From: Acidovorax soli
GTDB lineage: Bacteria > Pseudomonadota > Gammaproteobacteria > Burkholderiales > Burkholderiaceae_C
Direction: 5' to 3'
DNA length: 64,000 nt
Assembly: GCF_014207955.1 (NCBI RefSeq)
Contig: NZ_JACHLK010000003.1
Span: forward strand, 310,001 to 374,000
Shown here piece after piece: positions 15,909-24,921 of this stretch. A program made the translations under genes and the position numbers. Within the stretch, counting starts at the first letter, position 1. Each line of letters starts with the position of its first letter. The notes below the pieces were generated by a model. That model ran no database searches. It saw only the letters and a program-made list of their open reading frames with translations, and was not told where the DNA came from.

Positions 15909-17105
15909 ATGACCGCTTTCATTGAGGCCGCCTCGCCCCACGTGATGAACACCTATGGCCGCGTGCCCATCGCGCTGGCCCGTGGTCAGGGCTGCCGCGT
16001 GTGGGACGTGAACGGCAAGGAATACCTCGATGGCCTGGGCGGCATTGCCGTGAACACGCTGGGCCACAACCACCCCGAACTGGTGCCCGCGCTGCAGCAC
16101 CAGATCAGCCAGATCATGCACTCGTCCAACTACTACCACGTGCCCGGCCAGGAAGCCCTGGCGGCCAAGCTGGTGGAGCTGTCGGGCATGACCAACGTGT
16201 TCTTCTGCAACTCGGGCCTGGAAGCCAACGAGGCAGCGCTGAAGATCGCGCGCAAGTTCGGCGTGGACAAGGGCATCGCCAAGCCCGAGATCGTGGTCTA
16301 CGAAAAGGCCTTCCACGGCCGCTCCATCGCCACCATGTCGGCCACGGGCAACCCCAAGATCCACAACGGCTTCGGCCCGCTGGTGGAGGGCTTCATCCGC
16401 GTGCCGCTCAACGACATCGAGGCCATCAAGCAGGCCACCGAGGGCAACCCCAACGTGGTGGCAGTGTTCTTCGAGACCATCCAGGGCGAAGGCGGCATCA
16501 ACCCGATGCGCATCGAGTACCTGCAGCAGCTGCGCAAGCTGTGCGACGAGCGCGGCTGGCTCATGATGATCGACGAGGTGCAGTGCGGTATGGGCCGCAC
16601 CGGCAAGTGGTTCGCCCACCAGTGGGCCGGCATCGTGCCGGACGTGATGCCCCTGGCCAAGGGCCTGGGCTCGGGTGTGCCGATCGGCGCCGTGGTGGCC
16701 GGCCCCAAGGCCGCCAATGTGCTGCAACCGGGCAACCATGGCACGACGTTTGGTGGCAACCCGCTGGCCATGCGCGCCGGGGTGGAAACCATCCGCATCA
16801 TGGAGAAGGACGGTCTGCTGCACAATGCGGCTACCGTGGGGGACCACCTGAAGGCGGCACTCGTGCGCGAACTGGGCAGCCTGCCCGGCGTGAAGGAAGT
16901 GCGCGGCCAGGGCCTGATGCTGGGCGTGGAACTGGACAAGCCCTGCGGTGTGCTGGTGGCCCGGGCGGCCGAGGCCGGCCTGCTGCTGAGCGTGACGGCC
17001 GACAAGGTGATCCGCCTGGTGCCCGCGCTGATCCTGTCCACCGCCGAAGCCGACGAAATCGTCGCCAAGCTGGTCCCGCTGGTCAAAGCCCTGCTGGCCG
17101 AATGA
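15909..17105 (+). CDS. argD: Acetylornithine aminotransferase
   Basis: The 398-residue class III PLP aminotransferase makes N-acetylornithine in arginine synthesis and may also act on succinyldiaminopimelate. Visible features: NTLGHNHPELV, the ligand region NSGLEANEAALKIARKF, AFHGRS, the Asp of MMIDEVQCGMGRTG, and the Schiff-base Lys251 in PLAKGLGSGVPIGAV. GGNPLAMRAG and the C-terminal RLVPALILS region complete it. The start at 15909 follows CCAGGAGATTTCTGC, a good ribosome binding site; the frame is open 44 codons further but without family similarity. argF follows after 37 bp. Confidence 0.96.
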   Translation: MTAFIEAASPHVMNTYGRVPIALARGQGCRVWDVNGKEYLDGLGGIAVNTLGHNHPELVPALQHQISQIMHSSNYYHVPGQEALAAKLVELSGMTNVFFCNSGLEANEAALKIARKFGVDKGIAKPEIVVYEKAFHGRSIATMSATGNPKIHNGFGPLVEGFIRVPLNDIEAIKQATEGNPNVVAVFFETIQGEGGINPMRIEYLQQLRKLCDERGWLMMIDEVQCGMGRTGKWFAHQWAGIVPDVMPLAKGLGSGVPIGAVVAGPKAANVLQPGNHGTTFGGNPLAMRAGVETIRIMEKDGLLHNAATVGDHLKAALVRELGSLPGVKEVRGQGLMLGVELDKPCGVLVARAAEAGLLLSVTADKVIRLVPALILSTAEADEIVAKLVPLVKALLAE

Positions 17106-17112
17106 AACCCAA

Positions 17113-17131
17113 GGCGCGCTCAGAGCGCGCC
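17113..17131 (+). other. Hairpin between argD and argF
   Basis: GGCGCGCT CAG AGCGCGCC is a perfect 8-bp stem with a 3-base loop, filling most of the 37-bp argD-argF gap. It could tune argF translation, stabilise the upstream RNA, or act as a weak terminator. There is no T tract and no clear ribosome binding site between it and the argF ATG at 17143. Confidence 0.6.
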
Positions 17132-17142
17132 GCCGCAATGCC

Positions 17143-18051
17143 ATGAAACACTACCTGCAGTTCAACGATCTCAGTGCCGACGAGTACAGCTACCTGTTCG
17201 AGCGTGCCGCGCTCATCAAGAAGAAGTTCAAGGCCTATGAAAAGCACCACCCCCTGGTGGACCGCACGCTGGCCATGATCTTCGAGAAGGCGAGCACCCG
17301 AACGCGCGTGAGCTTCGAAGCCGGCATGTACCAGTTGGGCGGCAGCGTGGTGCACCTGACCACGGGTGATAGCCAGCTCGGCCGCGCCGAGCCCATCGAA
17401 GACAGCGCCAAGGTCATCAGCCGCATGGTGGACCTGGTGATGATCCGCACCTACGAGCAGAGCAAGATCGAGGGCTTTGCCGCCAACTCGCGCGTGCCCG
17501 TGATCAACGGACTGACCAACGAGTACCACCCCTGCCAGATCCTGGCCGACATCTTCACCTTCATCGAGCACCGCGGCTCGATTGCCGGCAAGACGGTGAC
17601 CTGGGTGGGCGATGGCAACAACATGGCCAACACCTGGCTGCAGGCAGCAGCGCTGCTGGGCTTCAAGGTGCATGTGAGCACGCCGCGCGGCTACGAGGTG
17701 GACCAGAAGCTGGCCGGCGCCACCACCGGCAGCTGCCAGTTCTTCAGCGACCCGCTCGAAGCCTGTAAGGGCGCCGACCTGGTGACCACCGATGTGTGGA
17801 CCAGCATGGGCTACGAGGCCGAGAACGAGGCGCGCAAGAAGGCCTTTGCTGACTGGTGCGTGGACGCCGAGATGATGGCCGCCGCCAAGCCCGATGCGCT
17901 GTTCATGCACTGCCTACCGGCGCACCGGGGTGAGGAAGTCGAGGCGGATGTCATCGATGGCCCTCAGTCTGTGGTCTGGGATGAAGCAGAAAACCGCATG
18001 CACGTGCAAAAGGCACTGATGGAATATCTGCTTTTGGGCAAGGTGGCCTGA
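17143..18051 (+). CDS. argF: Ornithine carbamoyltransferase
   Basis: The 302-residue enzyme makes citrulline from ornithine and carbamoyl phosphate. It has the carbamoyl-phosphate loop STRTR (Ser51), HPCQILAD, the DVWTSMG ornithine loop, and HCLPAHRG with Cys257. All key residues are intact, unlike the paralogue at 24082. It lies 37 bp after argD, separated by a perfect 8-bp hairpin, and is probably co-transcribed. No strong ribosome binding site precedes the ATG at 17143. Confidence 0.97.
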   Translation: MKHYLQFNDLSADEYSYLFERAALIKKKFKAYEKHHPLVDRTLAMIFEKASTRTRVSFEAGMYQLGGSVVHLTTGDSQLGRAEPIEDSAKVISRMVDLVMIRTYEQSKIEGFAANSRVPVINGLTNEYHPCQILADIFTFIEHRGSIAGKTVTWVGDGNNMANTWLQAAALLGFKVHVSTPRGYEVDQKLAGATTGSCQFFSDPLEACKGADLVTTDVWTSMGYEAENEARKKAFADWCVDAEMMAAAKPDALFMHCLPAHRGEEVEADVIDGPQSVVWDEAENRMHVQKALMEYLLLGKVA

Positions 18052-18064
18052 CAGGGCCATCTCT

Positions 18065-18745
18065 ATGCCCTGGCGCCGCCAGCCCGCCCATTGCGCCGAG
18101 TTGCTGGCGCACTGGCAGGCCTTGGGCCAGGCCCTGGGCCGCGATACGCCTGCCTGGCGCAGCGAAGGCCGGCGCCTGGTGCTGGCCTGGGCGCGCTGGC
18201 CGCGCGCCTACCACGACACCACGCACCTGTGGGCCTGCCTGCGCCACCTGCAGGCAGTGCAAGCCGCCGAGCCCGGCGCGCTGCAGCAGCCGCACGCCGT
18301 GGCGCTGGCGCTGTGGTTCCACGACGCGGTCTACCGGCCCTGGGGCCGCCTGAACGAGGAAAAGAGCGCCGACTGGGCCCACCGATTCCTGTCTGCGCAG
18401 GGCCTGCCCGCTGATTTCGTGCAGGCCGTGCACCAGTTCATCCTGGACACGCGCCACAACCCCGGCCCCCTCGCTGGCGATGCGCAGTGGGTCGTCGACA
18501 TCGACCTGGCCGTGCTGGGGCAAAGCGATGCGGTGTACCGCCTGTTCGAGCGCAATGTGCGGCGCGAGTATTTCTTCGTGCGCTGGCCGCGCTATGCGGC
18601 GGGCCGCAGTGCGGTGCTGCGGGGCTTTCTGGAACGGCCGCGCATCTACGGCACGGACTGGTTCCATGGCCGGTTCGAGGCGCAGGCCCGCAGCAATCTG
18701 ACCCATGCGCTGCAAGCGCTGGCACAAGGCAGGATCTACGGCTGA
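18065..18745 (+). CDS. HD-superfamily predicted metal-dependent phosphohydrolase
   Basis: The 226-residue protein fits the uncharacterised HD family of predicted metal-dependent phosphohydrolases (COG4339-like). Metal ligands are visible in YHDTTHLWACLRHL (first His), LALWFHDAVYRP (the His-Asp doublet), and VVDIDLAVLG (late Asp). The conserved tail RPRIYGTDWF is also present. It starts 13 bp after argF on the same strand and may be co-transcribed. The substrate is unknown. A basic, Trp-rich N-terminus and a length near the family norm argue for a real gene. Confidence 0.85.
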   Translation: MPWRRQPAHCAELLAHWQALGQALGRDTPAWRSEGRRLVLAWARWPRAYHDTTHLWACLRHLQAVQAAEPGALQQPHAVALALWFHDAVYRPWGRLNEEKSADWAHRFLSAQGLPADFVQAVHQFILDTRHNPGPLAGDAQWVVDIDLAVLGQSDAVYRLFERNVRREYFFVRWPRYAAGRSAVLRGFLERPRIYGTDWFHGRFEAQARSNLTHALQALAQGRIYG

Positions 18746-18823
18746 ATGGCCTGGCGGGCCGGGTGTGCCTTACCATTCGAGCCCCCCGATCCGTCTCCCA
18801 AGCCGAAAAAGGCGCGCCTCCGT

Positions 18824-19156
18824 ATGTCCGACTCCGCCCACCCCTGCCTGACCTGTGGCGCCTGCTGTGCCAGTTTTCGCGTGGACTTTGCCGTCTACGA
18901 GATGCAGGAGATGGGCGGCACCGTGCCCAACGGCCTGGCCATGGAGGTCAACGGCAGCACCTGCCGCATGCGCGGCACCGACCACGTGCCCATCCGCTGC
19001 GCGGCGCTGACCGGCAAGGTGGGCGAGAAGGTGGCCTGTGGCATCTACGAGTGGCGGCCCTCGCCCTGCCGCGAGTTCGAGGCCGGCGACTACGCCTGCA
19101 ACAAGGCACGCACGCGCCACGGATTGCCGCCGCTGCCGGAAGGCCTGGTGTTCTGA
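18824..19156 (+). CDS. YkgJ-family cysteine-cluster protein
   Basis: The 110-residue protein has the YkgJ zinc/iron-sulphur pattern: PCLTCGACCASFRVDF (Cys 8, 11, 14, 15) at the start, then CRMR, RCAALTG, ACGIYEWRPSPCREFEAGDYAC later. Eight or more cysteines suggest a bound metal cluster. The function is unknown. The ATG at 18824 gives the typical MSDSAHPCLTCGACC start; the 26-codon upstream extension is Pro-rich and unlike the family. It is the last gene before the AT-richer kyn promoter region. Confidence 0.85.
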   Translation: MSDSAHPCLTCGACCASFRVDFAVYEMQEMGGTVPNGLAMEVNGSTCRMRGTDHVPIRCAALTGKVGEKVACGIYEWRPSPCREFEAGDYACNKARTRHGLPPLPEGLVF

Positions 19157-19221
19157 AATTAGTTTAGGCTTCAACAAAAAATCCGCAAACTGTTGGAAAT
19201 AACCGACACCACGGGTTTTTC

Positions 19222-19242
19222 GGGACATGCAAACTTTGTCCC
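19222..19242 (+). promoter_or_regulatory. Inverted repeat touching the kynB start codon
   Basis: GGGACA and TGTCCC (6-bp arms, 9-base spacer) end exactly one base before the kynB ATG. The 86 bp ahead of kynB are unusually AT-rich for this window. No Shine-Dalgarno is visible, so the structure could be an operator or a translational switch. Confidence 0.4.
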
Positions 19243-19899
19243 ATGCAAGCCAACCCCACCCCTGCCGCGCGCCCGCTCTGGGACATTTCACCGCCCGTGC
19301 ATGCGGGCAGCCCCGTGTTCCCCGGCGACACGGCCTACAGCCAGCAGTGGTGCGCCACCATCGGGCCCGGCTGCCCGGTGAACGTGAGCGCCATCACCCT
19401 CTCGCCCCACGTGGGCGCGCATGCGGATGCGCCGCTGCACTACGACGCCGAGGGTGCCACCATCGGCGACGTCTCGCTGGAGGCCTTCCTGGGGCCCTGC
19501 CGCGTGATCCACGCCATCGGGCGCGGCCCGCTGATCGCGTGGGAGCACATTGCCCACGCGGTCGATGCCAGCCTGCCCCAACGCGTGCTGGTGCGCACCT
19601 ACGAAACCATGCCCGTGGACCGCTGGGACGGGGCGCTGGCCGCCTACGCGCCGGCCACCATCGAGCGCCTGGCCGACCTGGGGGTGCTGCTGGTGGGCAT
19701 CGACACCGCCAGCATCGACCCCGCCGACAGCAAGACGCTGGACAGCCACCAGGTGATCCGCCGGCGCGGCCTGCGCGTGCTGGAGAACCTGGTGCTCGAC
19801 GGCGTGCCCGAGGGCGACTACGAGCTGATCGCCCTGCCGCTCAAGCTGACCACGGCCGATGCCTCCCCGGTCCGTGCGGTATTGCGCGCCCTGCCCTGA
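19243..19899 (+). CDS. kynB: Kynurenine formamidase
   Basis: The 218-residue protein is a bacterial cyclase-type arylformamidase that hydrolyses N-formylkynurenine to kynurenine. The metal site HVGAHADAP (His56, His60, Asp62) is intact, as are WDISPPVHAGSPVFPGDT at the start and LVGIDTASIDP..SHQ further on. It leads the kynB-kynU-kynA operon; kynU starts 84 bp downstream. An inverted repeat touches the ATG. With KynU and KynA it forms the tryptophan-to-anthranilate route. No AsnC-type kynR is adjacent. Confidence 0.95.
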   Translation: MQANPTPAARPLWDISPPVHAGSPVFPGDTAYSQQWCATIGPGCPVNVSAITLSPHVGAHADAPLHYDAEGATIGDVSLEAFLGPCRVIHAIGRGPLIAWEHIAHAVDASLPQRVLVRTYETMPVDRWDGALAAYAPATIERLADLGVLLVGIDTASIDPADSKTLDSHQVIRRRGLRVLENLVLDGVPEGDYELIALPLKLTTADASPVRAVLRALP

Positions 19900-19983
19900 G
19901 AGGCTGAGAGTCTTTCGTCCATGCCCGCTTTGCACGCAAAAAAACTCCCAGCCTCTGATTCCAAGACCTACCCCGCGACTCCC

Positions 19984-21291
19984 ATGACGACACTGCAAGA
20001 CTGCCGCGCGCTCGACGCGCAAGACCCCCTGGCCCCGCTGCGCGGGCACTTCAGCCTGCCAGACGGCGTGATCTACCTCGATGGCAACTCCCTGGGCGTG
20101 CTGCCCAAGGCCGCCGCCGCCCGCGTGGCCGATGTGGTCACGCGCGAATGGGGCACCGACCTCATCCGCTCGTGGAACACGGCCAGCTGGTTCGACCTGC
20201 CCCAGCGCCTGGGCAACCAGCTCGCGCCCTTCATCGGCGCCGGCAAGGACGAGGTGGTCTGCACCGACAGCACCTCGGTCAACCTCTACAAGGTGCTGAG
20301 CGCCGCCCTGAACATCGCGCGCGAGGACAGCCCCGCGCGCAATCGCGTGGTGAGCGAGCGCAGCAATTTCCCGACCGACCTGTACATCGCCGAAGGCCTG
20401 TGCAAGGAGCGCGGCCTGGAGCTGGTGCTGGTGGAGCCCGAGGAGATTGCCGCCGCGCTGACGGCCGACGTGGCGGTGCTGATGCTCACGCATGTGAACT
20501 ACCGCACCGGCGCCATGCACGACATGGCGGGCATCACGGCGGCCGCGCACGCGGCGGGCATCCTCACCGTGTGGGACCTGGCGCACAGCGCAGGCGCCGT
20601 GCCGGTGGACCTGAACGGTGCGGGCGCCGATTTCTCCATCGGCTGCGGCTACAAGTACCTGAACGGCGGCCCCGGCGCACCGGCCTTCGCGTGGGTGCAC
20701 CCGCGCCACGCCAACCGCTTCTGGCAGCCGCTGTCGGGCTGGTGGGGCCATGCCGCGCCCTTCCAGTTCACGCCAGACTACCGGCCCGCTCCGGGCATCA
20801 CGCGCTACCTGTGCGGCACGCAGCCCATCATCAGCCTGTCGGCCCTGCAGTGCGGTCTCGATGTGTTCGACGCGGCAACGCCGCTGGGCGGCATGGCCGC
20901 GCTGCGCGCCAAGTCGCTGGCGCTGACCGATCTGTTCATCGCACTGGTGGAAGAGCGCTGCGCAGGCCACGGCCTGGGCCTGGCTACACCGCGCGCACAT
21001 GCCCAGCGCGGCTCGCAGGTCTGCCTGACGCGCGACGAGGGCCAGGGCCTGAACGGCCAGGGCAGTGGCGCCTATGCCATCGTGCAGGCGCTGATCGCGC
21101 GCGGTGTGATCGGCGACTTCCGCAAGGGCGATGGCGGCCAGGGCCCGCACAAGGACATCCTGCGCTTTGGCTTCACGCCGCTGTACCTCGGCTACGAGGA
21201 CGTATGGAATGCCGTGGAGCACCTGCGCCAGGTGCTCGACACCGGCGAGTGGCGACGCCCCGAGTTCAACCAGATCCACGCGGTGACCTGA
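19984..21291 (+). CDS. kynU: Kynureninase
   Basis: The PLP enzyme (435 residues from 19984) cleaves kynurenine to anthranilate and alanine. It has [22 protein letters not shown], the Asp of [10 protein letters not shown], and the Schiff-base Lys224 in [12 protein letters not shown], followed by GWWGH. An upstream in-frame ATG at 19921 would add 21 residues and is preceded by GAGAGG-type bases; the family N-terminus ([19 protein letters not shown]) favours 19984. It is 3 bp from kynA, implying coupled translation. Confidence 0.95.
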   Translation: MTTLQDCRALDAQDPLAPLRGHFSLPDGVIYLDGNSLGVLPKAAAARVADVVTREWGTDLIRSWNTASWFDLPQRLGNQLAPFIGAGKDEVVCTDSTSVNLYKVLSAALNIAREDSPARNRVVSERSNFPTDLYIAEGLCKERGLELVLVEPEEIAAALTADVAVLMLTHVNYRTGAMHDMAGITAAAHAAGILTVWDLAHSAGAVPVDLNGAGADFSIGCGYKYLNGGPGAPAFAWVHPRHANRFWQPLSGWWGHAAPFQFTPDYRPAPGITRYLCGTQPIISLSALQCGLDVFDAATPLGGMAALRAKSLALTDLFIALVEERCAGHGLGLATPRAHAQRGSQVCLTRDEGQGLNGQGSGAYAIVQALIARGVIGDFRKGDGGQGPHKDILRFGFTPLYLGYEDVWNAVEHLRQVLDTGEWRRPEFNQIHAVT

Positions 21292-21294
21292 GCC

Positions 21295-22188
21295 ATGTGC
21301 CCCTTCTCCCACACCCCCGCCGAACCCGGTGCGGCCGCCCCGGCCAGCAGCGGCAAGCCTGAATCCATCGTGCACGAAGAACGTGCCCAGCTCGACTTCA
21401 GCAAGTCCATGAGCTATGGCGACTACCTGCAGCTCGACGCCATCCTCACGGCGCAAAAGCCCCTGTCGCCCGCGCACGACGAGATGCTGTTCATCGTGCA
21501 GCACCAGACCAGCGAGCTGTGGATGAAGCTCATGCTGCACGAGCTGCGCGCGGCCATCGGCCACATCGCGCAGGACGAGCTGCAGATGGCCTTCAAGATG
21601 CTCGCGCGGGTCTCCAAGATCATGGAGCAGCTGGTGCACGCCTGGGATGTGCTGGCCACCATGACGCCGCCCGAGTACAGCGCCATGCGGCCCTACCTGG
21701 GCCAGTCGAGCGGCTTCCAGAGCTACCAGTACCGCAGCATCGAGTTCGCGCTGGGCAACAAGAACCGCGCCATGCTCAAGCCCCACGAGCACCGCGCCGA
21801 CCTGCTGGCCCAGGTGCAGGCCGCCTACGAGGCGCCCTCGCTCTACGACGAGGCCCTGCGCCTGCTGGCGCGCCGCGGCATCCCGGTGCCGGCCAGCCAT
21901 ACCGAACGCGACTGGCGAGAGCCCTACGTGGAAAGCGAGGGCGTGGAGCAGGCCTGGCTCACCGTGTACCGCGCACCCGACAAGCACTGGGACCTGTACC
22001 AGTTGGGCGAGGAGCTGACCGACCTGGAAGATGCCTTCCGCCTGTGGCGCTTTCGCCATGTGACCACGGTCGAGCGCGTGATCGGCTTCAAGCGCGGCAC
22101 CGGCGGCACGGGCGGCGTGAGCTACCTGCGCAAGATGCTGGACGTGGTGCTGTTCCCAGAGATCTGGAAGCTACGCACGGACCTGTGA
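21295..22188 (+). CDS. kynA: Tryptophan 2,3-dioxygenase
   Basis: This haem enzyme (297 residues) oxidises tryptophan to N-formylkynurenine, the first step of the pathway. Family motifs include [48 protein letters not shown], and the C-terminal [25 protein letters not shown] with the proximal haem His. It starts 3 bp after the kynU stop. The product of the three genes is anthranilate, which may feed catabolism or quinolone-type signals; neither is shown here. An MFS gene follows 97 bp downstream. Confidence 0.97.
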   Translation: MCPFSHTPAEPGAAAPASSGKPESIVHEERAQLDFSKSMSYGDYLQLDAILTAQKPLSPAHDEMLFIVQHQTSELWMKLMLHELRAAIGHIAQDELQMAFKMLARVSKIMEQLVHAWDVLATMTPPEYSAMRPYLGQSSGFQSYQYRSIEFALGNKNRAMLKPHEHRADLLAQVQAAYEAPSLYDEALRLLARRGIPVPASHTERDWREPYVESEGVEQAWLTVYRAPDKHWDLYQLGEELTDLEDAFRLWRFRHVTTVERVIGFKRGTGGTGGVSYLRKMLDVVLFPEIWKLRTDL

Positions 22189-22285
22189 CGGCACGCATCC
22201 TCCGCATGGGGGACAGCGCATTGCCTGCGCAGCGTGTACCCTCGGCCAGGGCAATGCACTGTGCACGCCCTCCCGGAGATCCCCC

Positions 22286-23542
22286 TTGCCGTCCCAGCCC
22301 GCAGAGTCCGCCCCTCTCGCCCCCACCCCCTTGCTCGCCCCGCGCGTCGCCTGGGCCATGCTGCTGGCCCTGATCTCGGGCTTTGCGCTGAGCCAGGCGT
22401 TTCGCACTATCACCGCCATCATCGCCACCGGGCTGCGCGCGGAGTTCGGGCTGTCCGCGCAGGCGCTGGGCGCGTTTGCCGGGGCGTTTGCCTTTGCCTT
22501 CGGCGGCATGCAGCTGTTCATGGGCGTGGGCATCGACCTCTACGGCGTGCGGCGCACGCTGCTGGTGGCGTTTCCACTCACCATCGTGGGCTCGCTGCTG
22601 TCGGCGCTGGCGCCGGGCTATGGCACGGTGCTGCTCGGGCAGGTACTGATCGGCGTGGGCTGCGCGCCGGCCTTCCTGGTCTGCACGGTGTTCATCGCGC
22701 GCTACTTTCCGCCCGGGCGTTTTGCCATGGTGTCGGGCGTGGCCATGGGCATCGGCGGGCTGGGCATGCTGTTCACGGGCACGCCGCTGGCCTGGCTGGT
22801 GCAGCATTCGTCCTGGCGTGCCGGCTTCGGCCTGCTCGCAGGGCTGGCCACGGCCGCCTGGCTGCTGATCTGGTGGAAGGTGCACGAGCCGGCCCAGCCC
22901 CTGCATGCAGCCCCGGTGCAACGCGAATCCTGGGGTACCGCCGTGCGCGGCTTCGGCGCGCTGTTCCTGCTGCCGCACACGGCCGGCATCATGCTGCTGG
23001 CGCTGACGACCTACGCCGCCTTCCTCACGCTGCGCGGGCTGTGGCTCGGGCCGCTCCTGATCGAGCGGCACGGCTATTCGCTGGTGGCCAGCGGCAATGT
23101 GGCCTTTCTGACCTCGCTGGTGTCGCTGTTCACGCCCGCATGGTTCGGCCGCCTGGACCCCGGGCCCGCGCACCGCAGGCGCTGGATCACCGGCTTTACG
23201 GTGCTGCTGTGCGGCCTGTTCCTGGCCATCGGCGCACTGCACCAGGAATGGCTGGACGTGGGCGGCGCCATCGCCGTGGGCCTGCTCTCGGGCTACATGG
23301 TGCTGCAGTACGCGGACGTGCGCTCGTCCTACCCTGCGGCGATGACCGGGCGCGCCATGGCGGTGTTCACCATGGCGCTGTTCCTGGGCGTGGCGCTGAT
23401 GCAGTGGATCACGGGGCTGGCCGCCTCGCTGGCCACGGCGCGCGGCGCCGACCCCTACACCGCCGTCATGCTGACCATCGCCGGGCTGCTGGCCGTCGGC
23501 GTGGCCTCGTTCAGGCTGTTGCCGGCGCCCCCCGCTCAGTGA
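22286..23542 (+). CDS. MFS transporter
   Basis: The 418-residue major facilitator protein has about 12 helices. Loop 2 carries GVGIDLYGVRRTLL, the helix-4 region holds GQVLIGVGCAPAFLV, and the helix-5 segment reads GVAMGIGGLGMLFTGTPLAWLV. The start is probably TTG at 22286, because GGAG lies 8 bases before it and no ATG gives a full-length product. Its place after the kyn operon suggests possible transport of a tryptophan-derived compound, but this is only context. Its 3' end overlaps the convergent membrane-protein gene by 32 bp. Confidence 0.85.
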   Translation: MPSQPAESAPLAPTPLLAPRVAWAMLLALISGFALSQAFRTITAIIATGLRAEFGLSAQALGAFAGAFAFAFGGMQLFMGVGIDLYGVRRTLLVAFPLTIVGSLLSALAPGYGTVLLGQVLIGVGCAPAFLVCTVFIARYFPPGRFAMVSGVAMGIGGLGMLFTGTPLAWLVQHSSWRAGFGLLAGLATAAWLLIWWKVHEPAQPLHAAPVQRESWGTAVRGFGALFLLPHTAGIMLLALTTYAAFLTLRGLWLGPLLIERHGYSLVASGNVAFLTSLVSLFTPAWFGRLDPGPAHRRRWITGFTVLLCGLFLAIGALHQEWLDVGGAIAVGLLSGYMVLQYADVRSSYPAAMTGRAMAVFTMALFLGVALMQWITGLAASLATARGADPYTAVMLTIAGLLAVGVASFRLLPAPPAQ

Positions 23543-23975
23543 CTTTGGCCGGGCAGGCTGTGGAGCCCTCGCCCGCCACGCGCCACCACTGCAGCACGCC
23601 AAAGAACAGCTCGAAGGCGGTGAACCCGAGCACGATGGCGCTGGCCCCCTGGGCCACCGCATAAACCTGCCAGGTGGCGAACAGCACGCGCGCCACCCCG
23701 TCGAGGCGGCCCAGCAGCACGCTGGGCGCTGCGATGCGCGCGATGGACCAGACCACCACCACCGAGCCGAGCAGGTTGGCCAGCAGCATGTGGGTGCCGT
23801 CCAGCGGGTGCAGGGTGCCGGGCAGGCCCAGCGTGGCCGAGAGCCAGGCCAGTGCGCCATAGAGCCAGGCAAAGGTCCAGGGCAGGGCAAAGGGCCAGGT
23901 CACGAGGAGGTCGTACCAGCCGCTGGCGCGCACGATGGCAAGGTAGCGGGGTGCGGAAAAGGAGGAGAGGGCCAT
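23511..23975 (-). CDS. Small four-helix membrane protein, unknown
   Basis: The 154-residue protein begins MALSSFSAPRYLAIVRASGWYDLLVTWPFALPWTFAWL and shows about four hydrophobic segments (about 22-45, 62-82, 95-112, 115-130). I recognise the YL..VRASGWYDLLVTWPFA pattern from uncharacterised proteobacterial membrane proteins but cannot name a function. ATG 23975 is chosen; the frame stays open to 24278, but the extension overlaps the region upstream of the divergent carbamoyltransferase and is Arg-rich. Its 3' end overlaps the MFS gene by 32 bp. Confidence 0.65.
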   Translation of the reverse strand: MALSSFSAPRYLAIVRASGWYDLLVTWPFALPWTFAWLYGALAWLSATLGLPGTLHPLDGTHMLLANLLGSVVVVWSIARIAAPSVLLGRLDGVARVLFATWQVYAVAQGASAIVLGFTAFELFFGVLQWWRVAGEGSTACPAKVTERGAPATA

Positions 23976-24081
23976 GGTGTGAAAAAGACCGGAGTGAAGA
24001 AGTCCCCGAGCATCCACCTTGAAGTACGCTTCAGGGTCAAGCACTTTTTTGTGCGCCTTGCCACCAAGGAGCCCTTCGCGC

Positions 24082-24921
24082 ATGCACCTGATCCAACTGG
24101 GCGACCTGCTGCCCGCCGACCTACGCCACATCTGGTCCCTGATCGACACCCCGGTACCGCGCCTGGCGGGCACGGTGGCCTGGTCGTTCGAGGGCAACGG
24201 CATCCGCACGCGCACCACCTTCATCGAAGCCTTCCGGCGCCTGGGGCTGGCGTTCACCGAACTGCCCCACCTGCTCAAGACCAGCGAGCGCGTGGAGGAC
24301 CTGGCCGGCTACCTGGACCCGTTCTACCAGCTGTACGTGGTGCGCGAGTCCGACCATGCGCGCCTGTCCGCCTTCGCGGCCGCGACGACACGCCCCGTGG
24401 TCAATGCGATGTCGGCCCAGGGCCACCCGTGCGAGGTGCTGACCGATGCCTGGCACATCGAGACGCGCATCCAGCCCCTGGGCAAGGCGCGCGTCTGCCT
24501 GTGGGGCCCCAGCACCAATGTGTTCCGCTCCTGGCACGAACTGGCCCAGGTGCTGGGCTTCGAGCTGGTGCAGGTGTGCCACCGGCGCTTCCACGAGGTG
24601 CTGCCCCACGTGGTCTTCGTGGAGCCCTCGGCCCTGCCCGGCCCGGTGGATGTGGTGGTGACCGACAGCTGGCCTGCCAGCGCCCAGGCCGACGCCACCA
24701 CGCAGGCCGACCTGGTGCCGCTGACCGAGGAGCACCTGGCAGCCTTGGGGCAGCCGGCCCTGCTGCCCACCCCGCCCTTCAGCCTGGGGCGGGAGTTGGC
24801 CGTGGACCCGGTGGCCTACCCGGGCTTCGTGGGCCATGCGCAGAAGGCACTGCTGCTGCCCGTGCAGATGGCGATCATCCGCTGGGCCCTGGGTGAAGGG
24901 GAACGCCATGTTGATCGGTGA
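24082..24921 (+). CDS. Divergent ornithine/aspartate carbamoyltransferase-like protein
   Basis: The 279-residue protein has the transcarbamylase fold pattern. FEGNGIRTRTTFIEAFRRLG aligns with the carbamoyl-phosphate loop, but the usual Ser-Thr of STRTR is replaced by Gly40-Ile41 (Arg42, Thr43, Arg44 kept). HPCEVLTD (115-122) matches HPxQxLaD. The ornithine loop reads DSWPAS and the HCLP motif is absent (LPTPPFSLG). Its second substrate is therefore probably not ornithine, and catalysis may be altered. AAGGAG precedes the ATG. It overlaps the MerR gene by 14 bp. The intact argF is at 17143. Confidence 0.8.
   Translation: MHLIQLGDLLPADLRHIWSLIDTPVPRLAGTVAWSFEGNGIRTRTTFIEAFRRLGLAFTELPHLLKTSERVEDLAGYLDPFYQLYVVRESDHARLSAFAAATTRPVVNAMSAQGHPCEVLTDAWHIETRIQPLGKARVCLWGPSTNVFRSWHELAQVLGFELVQVCHRRFHEVLPHVVFVEPSALPGPVDVVVTDSWPASAQADATTQADLVPLTEEHLAALGQPALLPTPPFSLGRELAVDPVAYPGFVGHAQKALLLPVQMAIIRWALGEGERHVDR

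Noticed and set aside
19288-22059. 923-codon frame on the minus strand over the kyn genes
   Set aside because: It is a shadow of kynB, kynU and kynA, which are unmistakable. Composition is His/Gly/Val-rich without any motif.
23976-24278. Extension of the small membrane protein to 255 residues
   Set aside because: It would run antisense into the carbamoyltransferase gene and lacks hydrophobic or family character.
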